A stretch of 64,000 nucleotides of DNA from G963556115 sp963666605. Its GTDB lineage: Bacteria > Planctomycetota > SZUA-567. Every line of letters begins with the position of its first letter. Within the stretch, counting starts at the first letter, position 1. A model generated the notes under the pieces. That model did no database searches. It saw nothing but the letters and a program-made list of their open reading frames with translations, and was not told the origin of the DNA. Made by a program: the position numbers and the translations under genes. The stretch is from the NCBI GenBank assembly GCA_965140405.1, contig OZ223208.1:496001-560000 (forward strand), read 5' to 3'. Shown here piece after piece: positions 28,306 through 35,661 of the stretch.

Positions 28306-28737
28306 TTAACCTTCAACCTCTAGACCCATGCTTCGAGCAGTACCGGCGATTATACGCACAGCATTATCCATATCACGAGCGTTGAGATCATTCTTCTTAA
28401 CTTCGACAATTTCCTCTAATTGCTTACGAGAAACCTTACCTACTTTATTGCGGTTGGGCTCACCAGAGCCACTCTCAATTCCAGCTGCTTTTAATAGCAG
28501 AACTGCTGCTGGTGGACTTTTAATAATGAAATCAAAAGATCTATCTGCATAAACGCTGATTTCTACAGGACACACTGTGCCCTTTAAATCAGCAGTAGCA
28601 GCATTAAACCTTTGAACAAAGTCTCCAACTGGAACTTGATGCTGACCTAGAGCAGGACCAACAGGAGGTGCTGGTGTTGCTGACCCACCTGTAACCTGCA
28701 ATTTGATGATTGCAACCACTTCTTTTTCTTTGGCCAT
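28306..28737 (-). CDS. rplK: 50S ribosomal protein L11
   Basis: 143 residues, the usual length. It binds the GTPase-associated region of 23S rRNA and is needed for RelA activation. The Pro-rich hinge near residues 20-30 (TPAPPVGPALGQHQV) and C-terminal IAGTARSMGLEVEG are diagnostic. I start at the ATG at 28737 (MAKEKE) with GGAG upstream; an in-frame extension to 28797 would add 20 atypical residues. It follows nusG on the same strand. Confidence 0.97.
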   Translation of the reverse strand: MAKEKEVVAIIKLQVTGGSATPAPPVGPALGQHQVPVGDFVQRFNAATADLKGTVCPVEISVYADRSFDFIIKSPPAAVLLLKAAGIESGSGEPNRNKVGKVSRKQLEEIVEVKKNDLNARDMDNAVRIIAGTARSMGLEVEG

Positions 28738-28885
28738 ATTAAAACTACTCCAAATACAATCGGGTTTGAAGCTAAACCCATTTTTATAAAAAAGCAATGT
28801 CCACCATTCCCAGCAAGTGCGTAAAGCTGAGCAACATTACTTGCGATCAGTAGATCAAACACTTACTCAAAGCATCAGCTCCAAG

Positions 28886-29416
28886 CTAAGTTCTTTCTAC
28901 CTGATAAAACTCTAATTCAACAGGTGTAGAGCGACCGAAGATATGTACAATCACCCTTACAACACCCTTTTCTGGATAAACTTCTTCAACAAGACCTTCA
29001 AAGTTCTCAAATGGCCCTTCTTTAATTCTTACTTTATGCCCAGGCTCGAACTCAATCTTAGGTTTTGGTGTCTCTTTCTCATCATCAATACTGTCAAGTA
29101 TGCGATTTATTTCATAATCAGGTAGAGGCACTGGTTCACGAGGGTTAGCACTAACAAAACCACTCACACCACTAGTATCATTTATAACATACCAAGCATC
29201 ATCAGAAAAGTCCATTTCAATAAAAAGATATCCAGGATAAGTCTTTTGCTCAACAATTCTCTTCTTACCAGCGCGAATCTCCTGCACACTCTCTTTAGGA
29301 ATAAGGACTTCACGAATCTGCTCAGTCAACCCCTTACTCTTAATTTGCTCCATCATGAGATTACGAATTTTTTCTTCTCTCTCAGGCTGAACCTTTACCG
29401 TATACCATGTACCCAT
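28886..29416 (-). CDS. nusG: transcription termination/antitermination factor NusG
   Basis: 176 residues. The NGN domain begins MGTWYTVKVQPEREEKI and ends near residue 110; the KOW domain (GHKVRIKEGPFENFEGLVEE) fills the C-terminus. NusG binds the RNA polymerase clamp and links it to Rho or to ribosomal S10. The ATG at 29416 has AAAGGGG six bases ahead; a start at 29446 is in frame but unlikely. It lies between secE and rplK, the canonical position. Confidence 0.97.
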   Translation of the reverse strand: MGTWYTVKVQPEREEKIRNLMMEQIKSKGLTEQIREVLIPKESVQEIRAGKKRIVEQKTYPGYLFIEMDFSDDAWYVINDTSGVSGFVSANPREPVPLPDYEINRILDSIDDEKETPKPKIEFEPGHKVRIKEGPFENFEGLVEEVYPEKGVVRVIVHIFGRSTPVELEFYQVERT

Positions 29417-29538
29417 TGATACCCCTTTAAAATATAAAACTAACAAGAATCACATCAAGAGCAATCAACAAACTATTATACAGTAAACACTCTATCACTC
29501 ACTAAGGATTCTCGATATTTCTCAAATAACAGTAACGA

Positions 29539-29976
29539 CTATGCAAGAATCCACTGCAAGATATTCTTAGCAAGCGCAAACTCAAGCACAGTATCGACTA
29601 AACCAATATACACAGTCAAGAAGATTACCGTAACAATAACAACATAAGTCGCACCCCAGGCCTCTGCTTTAGGATCAAACAATGGAAGAGCATCCGGCCA
29701 TACAACCTTACGCAATTCAACATCAACATCGATCAAGAAGTCACTACTTTTAGCAGAGAAATAAGACAAATACACCGCAAACGCAGTAATAGCTAGAAAG
29801 ATAACTACCGCACCCGCAAATGCCTGATTCATAAAGAGCGAAGAAACAGAAGCACTAGAAGCATCCTCAATAGCCAACTGCCATCTATACCAACTAAATC
29901 CTGAGTAAAGCGCTAAAATAACACCAAGAACAACAGCTCCTGCTCTTGCAACTTTACCTTGTTTTTCCTTATGCAT
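29539..29976 (-). CDS. secE: SecE, long three-helix preprotein translocase subunit
   Basis: 145 residues with hydrophobic helices at about 12-30, 53-72 and 110-130. The amphipathic segment VELRKVVWPD at 86-95 before the last helix is the conserved SecE core. Most bacteria outside the Proteobacteria have a one-helix SecE of about 60-70 residues; here two extra N-terminal helices are present, as in E. coli. It clamps SecY in the Sec translocon. It lies between tRNA-Trp and nusG, the usual position. Confidence 0.93.
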   Translation of the reverse strand: MHKEKQGKVARAGAVVLGVILALYSGFSWYRWQLAIEDASSASVSSLFMNQAFAGAVVIFLAITAFAVYLSYFSAKSSDFLIDVDVELRKVVWPDALPLFDPKAEAWGATYVVIVTVIFLTVYIGLVDTVLEFALAKNILQWILA

Positions 29977-30188
29977 TACCGTCCCCGCATTTCTAATCTC
30001 ACTAAGACATTAACAAAGCCTTAATAAACAATCCAAACACCGACCAAACCTGACAAAAGAATCTTACCAAGCTATAAAATTTAACAAAAAAACCTCTGAA
30101 AACATACTACATAAATAGACTTATGCAGAGTGCCATTAAAAACAGCACTCTACAGTAATATATCATAACACTTTAGATTTCAAAAGCT

Positions 30189-30264
30189 TGGCAGGGGCGG
30201 AGGGACTTGAACCCCCAACCGCCGGTTTTGGAAACCGGAGCTCTGCCAATTGAGCCACACCCCT
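30189..30264 (-). tRNA. tRNA-Trp (anticodon CCA)
   Basis: 76 bases including an encoded 3' CCA. The acceptor arm AGGGGTG pairs with CGCCCCT with one G-T pair, discriminator G, anticodon loop TTCCAAA, T-arm GGGGTTCAAGTCCC. It lies between tuf and secE, a common position for tRNA-Trp. Confidence 0.97.
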
Positions 30265-30403
30265 GCATAATACTATATTTTCCTTGACATCTCAAGACCC
30301 TATCCAAAAAAAGATATTTTCTTGATAAGCAACAAGGAATAACAAAACCCAAACTCAACCTCTCAACAACAAGCCTGGCCTTGCCAATTCAATTAAACCA
30401 ATA

Positions 30404-31609
30404 TTATTCTTCGAAGATTTGAGTAACAACGCCAGAACCTACAGTTCTACCACCTTCACGGATAGCAAAACGAAGCTGTTCTTCAAGAGCGATATTGTCA
30501 ATAAGTTCGATGTTCATAGTGATGTTATCACCAGGCATTACCATTTCAACACCTTCTGGTAGGATAGCCTGACCAGTAACGTCTGTTGTACGGAAGTAGA
30601 ACTGTGGACGGTAACCAGTGAAGAATGGAGTGTGACGACCACCTTCTTCTGAAGTTAGTACGTATACTTCTCCTAGGAACTTTCTAAGAGGTTTGATACT
30701 CTTAGGAGCACATAGTACCATACCACGACCAACTGCGTCTTTTTCAACACCACGAAGAAGAACACCAAGGTTATCCCCTGGAACACCTACGTCAAGTGTC
30801 TTCTGGAACATTTCAACACCAGTACATACTGTTTCTTGAGTATTACCAAGACCAACAATCTCAACCTTGTCCTGCATCTTGATTGTACCACGTTCAACAC
30901 GACCTGTAACAACTGTACCACGACCCTTGATGCTGAATACGTCCTCGATAGGCATTAGGAATGGTTTGTCATCTTCGCGTTCTGGAATATCAAAGTACTC
31001 GTCCATTGTATCTAGGAGAAGCTTGATACCACTTGTTTCATCAGTTGGGTCTTCGATAGCCTTAAGTGCAGAACCCTTAACTAGTGGAAGATCATCACCT
31101 GGGAAATCGTACTTAGTTAGAAGCTCACGGATTTCCATCTCTACTAGTTCAACAAGCTCTTCTTCGCCTTCCATTAGGTCACACTTGTTTAGGAAAACAA
31201 GAACCTTTGGCACAGCAACCTGACGAGCAAGAAGAATGTGTTCACGAGTCTGAGGCATTGGACCTGATGGAGCTTCTACAACAAGGATAGCACCATCCAT
31301 CTGAGCAGCACCAGTAATCATGTTCTTTACGTAATCCGCGTGACCTGGGCAGTCAACGTGAGCGTAGTGACGATTCTCTGATTCGTACTCAACGTGTGAA
31401 GTAGCGATAGTTAGAATCTTTGTAGAGTCACGACGACCCTGAGATTCTGAAGCCTTTGCAACTTCATCATAAGCGATAGCAGCACCACCGTAAAGATTAG
31501 CTGATACTGTTGTAAGAGCAGCAGTAGTTGTTGTCTTACCATGGTCAACGTGACCAATTGTACCAACGTTGATGTGTGGCTTATTCCTCTGGAAAGATTC
31601 TTTTGCCAT
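30404..31609 (-). CDS. tuf: elongation factor Tu
   Basis: 401 residues, three EF-Tu domains. G1 is GHVDHGKT (19-26), G3 is DCPGH (86-90) and G4 is NKCD. EF-Tu delivers aminoacyl-tRNA to the ribosome. Switch I reads KILTIATSHVE (64-74), where most bacteria have RGITINTSHVE. The Mg-binding Thr (T67, Thr61 in E. coli) is kept, but the preceding Arg-Gly-Ile is replaced and about six residues are added upstream. I recall similar sequences in planctomycetes, which I could not check. GGAG precedes the ATG. It follows tRNA-Thr and precedes tRNA-Trp. Confidence 0.98.
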   Translation of the reverse strand: MAKESFQRNKPHINVGTIGHVDHGKTTTTAALTTVSANLYGGAAIAYDEVAKASESQGRRDSTKILTIATSHVEYESENRHYAHVDCPGHADYVKNMITGAAQMDGAILVVEAPSGPMPQTREHILLARQVAVPKVLVFLNKCDLMEGEEELVELVEMEIRELLTKYDFPGDDLPLVKGSALKAIEDPTDETSGIKLLLDTMDEYFDIPEREDDKPFLMPIEDVFSIKGRGTVVTGRVERGTIKMQDKVEIVGLGNTQETVCTGVEMFQKTLDVGVPGDNLGVLLRGVEKDAVGRGMVLCAPKSIKPLRKFLGEVYVLTSEEGGRHTPFFTGYRPQFYFRTTDVTGQAILPEGVEMVMPGDNITMNIELIDNIALEEQLRFAIREGGRTVGSGVVTQIFEE

Positions 31610-32015
31610 TGGGCTTCTCCTAAAAATAATATTTTATAAATCTTAAACACTCTAATATAAAAAAGGCTTTGCAAAAACAAACTATCACACAGCCACAATT
31701 TCTCTATACATTTATATGCACTAATACCACTCAACACTATATCGAGAGAAATTCTACCTCCCAACCATTACGCACATATTTAAGACCGACAGAAAATCTT
31801 ACACAAAAAGCCACAAAGTTCAATGAGAAATACAATATTTTCTCATGTATTCTTATATTATTGTATATTTTGTATATTCATTGCTGCCACTTGCTGCTCA
31901 AATAGTTTAAAAAAACTCATATAGCATATAATATATCCCAAAAGGCCTACTTACATACTCGCAGAGGTATTTATAACCACTTAAGCAATGAACAAGCACC
32001 AAAAACTTATCAAAA
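31610..32015. other. tRNA-Thr to tuf spacer
   Basis: 406 AT-rich bases between tRNA-Thr and tuf on the transcribed strand. They probably form a processed 5' leader of tuf. I see only weak short hairpins, no gene and no strong second promoter. Confidence 0.45.
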
Positions 32016-32091
<76 letters not shown>

Positions 32092-32114
32092 AGCTTATTT
32101 GTATTGGAATGAAT

Positions 32115-32142
32115 AATATATGCAATCATATGCAATTGTCAA
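32115..32142 (-). promoter_or_regulatory. sigma-70-type promoter of the tRNA-Thr/tuf operon
   Basis: On the minus strand a perfect -35 box TTGACA (32142-32137) is 16 bases from TATATT (32120-32115); an overlapping TATTAT gives 18. Transcription would start near 32108, just before tRNA-Thr. The perfect -35 suits a highly expressed operon. Confidence 0.75.
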
Positions 32143-32364
32143 GCGCTAAGGATTCTTTTTCTAAACTTTCTTAAAATGTGCATCTAATTATATGTAAATT
32201 CATTATAATTTAAGAATAACAATTATACCTCTATTTATCAATACCCCTATCATCTTTATTAAATGTAAACGTTGACTATTGTCCGAACTACATATAATTA
32301 ATTATTCTAGATTTTCACAAAATATAACAATATAATTGCACCTTTCACCCATTCCTAAAATAAT

Positions 32365-32593
32365 CTAGCTGTTCTGAAGTATAAAAAAGTCCCCTGTCCT
32401 TTGCATCACTGTTAAATAACAATCAAACTTCTCAAATAGTTCTAATTATAGCGTACTCACATAAATCATCGTCCAATCCATAAAAGACTGCGGTCTTTTT
32501 ACCCCAACTATCGGTTTGATGAAATTTCACATAACAATAGTTGCTCCAGTACAATATTTGACCAATTGGCAAATAAATTTCTTTTTCTAGCAT
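32365..32593 (-). pseudogene. small unknown gene, probably frameshifted
   Basis: An ATG at 32593 opens 53 codons to a TGA at 32432, with protein-like content (IGQILYWSNYCYVKFHQTD, then FYGLDDDLCEYAII). Right at the end, a one-base shift continues the frame as LFEKFDCYLTVMQRTGDFF to a stop at 32365, so an original protein of about 75 residues may have been broken. I do not recognise it. Upstream AGAG is a weak ribosome site. A hairpin at 32482-32500 with T5 lies inside on the other strand and could be coincidental. Confidence 0.3.
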
Positions 32594-33320
32594 CAATCTC
32601 TATTCTGACACATCAAAAGCAAACGTCAAGTTATTTATTACTCTTTCCATATCCACTACAGGCGAGAGAAACAAGCACTGAATCAACTCATATTCATTAT
32701 AAGCAACCAAACTAAAGTATGTACCAATACTACATATGCAAACAGACTTATACTACAAAGAAACAATTTTAATATAGTCTTTTATAGTATTAGATATAAA
32801 ATATTATTCTGAATATCATATCTATGTGTGTAATCATCCCTTCTGCCACTGTGCTCAAGCAACCCAAAATTCCATACCAAGCAACCTTTAAAAACCACTT
32901 GCTCAGCAAGAATAGCAATGCAGTCATCATTATTATTCTAATTTACTACCCCACAAATCGCAGGAATATTATTAAGCAACAAATATTCTTCCAGCATCAT
33001 ATTCCTCAATTAAACAAAATAATAAAGAACCTAAACTGCAAATAAAACAGATCAAGTCTTATACAAATTGCTATCTTATAATTAAAACAATTAATTTCAC
33101 TCATAAGATTAAGAGTGCTCAATATCTCATAAAATAACATCTGTATGCATTTTAGTAAAATTTCAACCATGCTTTCTAAATTCGGTCAAAGAACATAACC
33201 CTCACACTCCTGACAAACCATACTCGTAAGCAAACCTAAAAGCCCAAGCAGTACATCACATCTAATAAATTGTTACCTCAAAGTTTTTTTAACAGTAAGC
33301 AAACTTTTATATTTTCTCTA
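32594..33320. other. AT-rich intergenic DNA before tRNA-Lys
   Basis: About 730 bases with no gene I can support. A 73-codon plus-strand frame at 32824-33045 lacks a ribosome site and protein-like content. No tRNA, repeat or CRISPR was seen. Confidence 0.4.
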
Positions 33321-33348
33321 TTGACATATCCCAGTATAGCCATATACT
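33321..33348 (+). promoter_or_regulatory. promoter of tRNA-Lys
   Basis: A perfect -35 TTGACA (33321-33326) is 16 bases from TATACT (33343-33348), five of six matching. Transcription would start near 33355, about 50 bases before the tRNA. Confidence 0.7.
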
Positions 33349-33403
33349 TCTAAAACACTCACCGACAAGAGTGGTTTCAAAAATGCATCTATAAACTAAA
33401 GAT

Positions 33404-33480
33404 GCCCGCTTAGCTCAGCTGGCTAGAGCAATTGACTCTTAATCAATAGGTCCACGGTTCGAATCCGTGAGCGGGTACCA
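33404..33480 (+). tRNA. tRNA-Lys (anticodon CTT)
   Basis: 77 bases with encoded CCA. Acceptor GCCCGCT pairs with AGCGGGT (first pair G-T), anticodon stem ATTGA/TCAAT around loop CTCTTAA, T-arm CACGGTTCGAATCCGTG. It stands alone with its own promoter and terminator, and marks the edge between core genes and the mobile-element-rich region. Confidence 0.97.
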
Positions 33481-33486
33481 AGATAT

Positions 33487-33530
33487 AAAGCTGTAACCCT
33501 TATATATCATAGGTTTACAGCTTTTTTATT
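33487..33530 (+). terminator. terminator of tRNA-Lys
   Basis: A stem of about 12-13 bp (AAAGCTGTAA-CC against GGTTTACAGCTTT, one bulge) is followed by a T-run. It starts seven bases past the tRNA CCA. Confidence 0.9.
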
Positions 33531-33699
33531 TACAACTTTTTAAATATCTAAAATTCCGCAAAACTGTCAATATTAGGCTATTTCGCTCAATTTACCCCTT
33601 CCCTTGCCCCTTCATTTACCCCTTACAAAAACCAATAGCTGTACCTGTATTTGAATCACCTCTATTCCAAAAATCAGGTAATTGACTAACATCTTTGAG

Positions 33700-34535
33700 T
33701 AGCCCCCTGAAACGATACCAATAAATTGTATAATATTGTTTGTATTATTTTCAGAAAAGGAATATCATGAAGGGTAAGAAGACATCAGTTGAGCAGGCGA
33801 TCAGAATTATCAGAGAAGTGGAAGTATTAAAAGGGCAAGGTAAAAGCTTACAGGAGGCGTGTCGTAAGCTAAATATCACTCAGTATACATTCTACAAATG
33901 GCAGAAAGAGTATTGTAAAATGAGCCCTGATAAAGCGAAAAAGCTTAAATCGCTCGAGAAGGAAAATGCTCAGTTAAAGAAGTTAGTAGCAAGCTTATCT
34001 CTTGATAATTCCATTTTAAAGGAAGCAGCGGAGGGAAACTTCTAAGCCCGGCTAAACGACGCAAGGTTGTTACTCATGTTCAAATAAAGTTTAATGTATC
34101 GCAGCGTCGAGCATGTAAAGTTCTAGGGCAAGCCAGATCAACTCAGAGACGTAGGTTAGTGATCAAAAGTGATGAAGAACCATTAACGAGGCGAATAGTA
34201 GAACTTGCCTGTAAATATGGAAGGTACGGCTATCGCATGATTACCGGCATGCTACGTAATGAAGGTTGGCGAGTAAATCATAAGCGTGTCGAAAGAATCT
34301 GGAGACTACAGGGTCTGAAAGTACCTAAAAGGCAGCCAAAGAAGAGTAGATTGTGGTTTAATGATGGATCATGTTACAGGCTTCGTCCAACACATAAGAA
34401 TCATGTTTGGAGTTATGATTTTATATTTGATCGTACTCGTGATGGTAGGCCTATTAAGATTTTAACTGTAATCGATGAATTTAGTCGTGAATGTTTGGAG
34501 CTTAAAGTGGCGCGTAAACTAAAATCAGATGATGA
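33700..34535 (+). mobile_element. IS3-family element, 3' part deleted
   Basis: The left end begins TAGCCCCCTGAAACGATACC at 33700, and an identical end recurs at 43876. orfA is intact and orfB follows in the -1 frame but stops before the third catalytic residue, where unrelated sequence begins near 34535. No right inverted repeat was found. The element is therefore inactive unless supplied in trans. Confidence 0.85.
33767..34045 (+). CDS. IS3-family OrfA, helix-turn-helix protein
   Basis: 92 residues with a helix-turn-helix at about 24-48 (SLQEACRKLNITQYTFYKW) and a leucine-zipper-like coil at 63-90 (KLKSLEKENAQLKKLVASL), the standard IS3 OrfA plan for binding the IS ends. The ATG at 33767 has AAAAGG six bases ahead. 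A slippery heptamer T TTA AAG at 34015-34021, in the zero frame, would allow -1 frameshifting into orfB, which is how IS3 elements make the OrfAB transposase. Confidence 0.88.
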   Translation: MKGKKTSVEQAIRIIREVEVLKGQGKSLQEACRKLNITQYTFYKWQKEYCKMSPDKAKKLKSLEKENAQLKKLVASLSLDNSILKEAAEGNF

Positions 34536-34554
34536 CTACCGAAACAAAAAATAG
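34036..34554 (+). pseudogene. IS3-family OrfB transposase, truncated
   Basis: The -1 frame relative to orfA encodes the N-terminal HTH_21 region (RIVELACKYGRYGYRMITGM, then RVERIWRLQGLKVPKRQPKK) and the start of the integrase core. The first catalytic Asp is in WSYDFIF and the second in VIDEFSREC. The coding match ends at VARKLKSDD, before the Glu of the DDE triad, and runs into foreign sequence ending at 34554. It cannot be catalytically active. Confidence 0.85.
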
Positions 34555-34825
34555 TATTTTAAAAGTATTTAGCGGCGAGCAGGGAAAACGCTTGGCAGCA
34601 ATCCGTCTTTATGGACTATCTGTATATGCGGAAAAACTCATAACGATTGTAGGTAAAAATAGAGACTACTATGCTAAAATTGATTATGATGATTTTGTTG
34701 AAATGCTTCCTGATGATTTATGGAAAAACTTTGCATCATCGCTATCTGTTGATTACCTGATTAATATTATCAAAAAAAGTCCACAAGTATCTGGAGATAT
34801 GCCAAATGATGGCTGTGCATTATAA
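34529..34825 (+). CDS. unknown 98-residue protein at the IS3 break point
   Basis: Start ATG-ATG at 34529-34534, which overlaps the last residues of the broken orfB, so the N-terminus may have been captured from the IS. The sequence (EQGKRLAAIRLYGLSVYAEK, then DFVEMLPDDLWKNFASSLSV) is soluble and acidic, with no membrane segment. I do not recognise it. It is 12 bases from the next, membrane-protein gene on the same strand, so the two probably form one transcription unit. Confidence 0.55.
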   Translation: MMTTETKNSILKVFSGEQGKRLAAIRLYGLSVYAEKLITIVGKNRDYYAKIDYDDFVEMLPDDLWKNFASSLSVDYLINIIKKSPQVSGDMPNDGCAL

Positions 34826-34837
34826 GATAAGGATATT

Positions 34838-35263
34838 ATGGATACTGATTCATTATTAAAATTCTTTGAAAAATTCAGCACAGCTTTTTTTTCTGCATCA
34901 ATAACTCTTGGTGCGTTTTTACTATCAATGAAAACATTTATAATTCAAATTATAAAAAAAGATGCTTACGATACAAAAGAATATAACAAGAAAATTCAAG
35001 ACAGATTAGGCGCCAGCTTTAAAGTGGATAAATATAAACCATTATCCAATTTAAGATGCATATTAACATGCACAATATATACTTCATTTATTACAGCAAT
35101 TTTACAAGTAATCACAGCCTTATTCCCTAAACCTTTTCATATTTACATCAGTTTAACAAGCATGACAATAACATTCATTTGTGTGTTTATTGCAATAATA
35201 CTTGTTTCAAATAATTTAAAGGAACTACTCAAATCAAAAAACAACTACCATCATCACAAATAA
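34838..35263 (+). CDS. unknown small membrane protein
   Basis: 141 residues with hydrophobic segments at about 14-35 (ASITLGAFLLSMKTFIIQII split by a Ser/Thr face), 73-95 and 100-120 (MTITFICVFIAIILVS). The loop between the first two is basic (KKDAYDTKEYNKKIQDR). No family is recognised. Its ATG follows AAGGATATT. It pairs with the soluble 98-residue protein just upstream. Such soluble-plus-membrane pairs occur in defence and toxin-immunity modules, but nothing here proves that. Confidence 0.55.
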   Translation: MDTDSLLKFFEKFSTAFFSASITLGAFLLSMKTFIIQIIKKDAYDTKEYNKKIQDRLGASFKVDKYKPLSNLRCILTCTIYTSFITAILQVITALFPKPFHIYISLTSMTITFICVFIAIILVSNNLKELLKSKNNYHHHK

Positions 35264-35335
35264 TTAAAATCCAAACATTCTTACAAGCTATTTTTCTTTA
35301 TCTATCATTACAAATTGCAAGTTGCCTAAACCTGT

Positions 35336-35659
35336 CTAAATCAATACTTTTATGCTGCTGATTTGCCTAATCCAGAGGTAAGTTAAGTGTCCCAGAATTA
35401 CCTCTATAAACAATCTATCTTCCAGCAATATTGACAATTCCCCATAAATGTACTTCCTCAACTTTTCAGAAAATAACATGAGCTCTTGCATCAGTTCAAC
35501 TCTACCGTTGACAATTGCGATAATATCTTCCAAATCTCTACTCCCGTAATAATCATTATCACCACGCCCTTTGACTGCCTCAAACTTTATGATTATATAA
35601 TATAGATTAACACCATATGGCGCAGCATATCCTATTGCCAGAAGCAAAAAAATACACAC
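35336..35659 (-). pseudogene. remnant of a nucleotidyltransferase-like (AbiEii-type) protein
   Basis: Up to 107 codons. The segment IIIKFEAVKGRGDNDYYGSR then DLEDIIAIVNGRVELMQEL resembles the C-terminal half of a widespread nucleotidyltransferase family, where it reads like ATKLEAFKGRG...SHDLEDI...DGR. The N-terminal half with the GSxxD catalytic site is missing; the frame simply begins beside the autotransporter stop, with only a GTG. I read it as decayed. Family assignment is from memory of the pattern. Confidence 0.5.
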
Positions 35660-35661
35660 TA

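Noticed and set aside
30127..30151. 7-bp hairpin between tRNA-Trp and secE
   Set aside because: Stem is short with no T-run; may be only an mRNA/tRNA processing neighbour.
32824..33045. 73-codon plus-strand frame before tRNA-Lys
   Set aside because: Low-complexity Ile/Asn/Lys content expected in AT-rich DNA and no ribosome-binding site.
33606..33699. Short minus-strand frame (about 27 codons, QLPDFWNRGDSNTGT) between the tRNA-Lys terminator and the IS3 end
   Set aside because: It looks like the tail of some gene, perhaps a lost integrase, but it is too short to assign and has no start.
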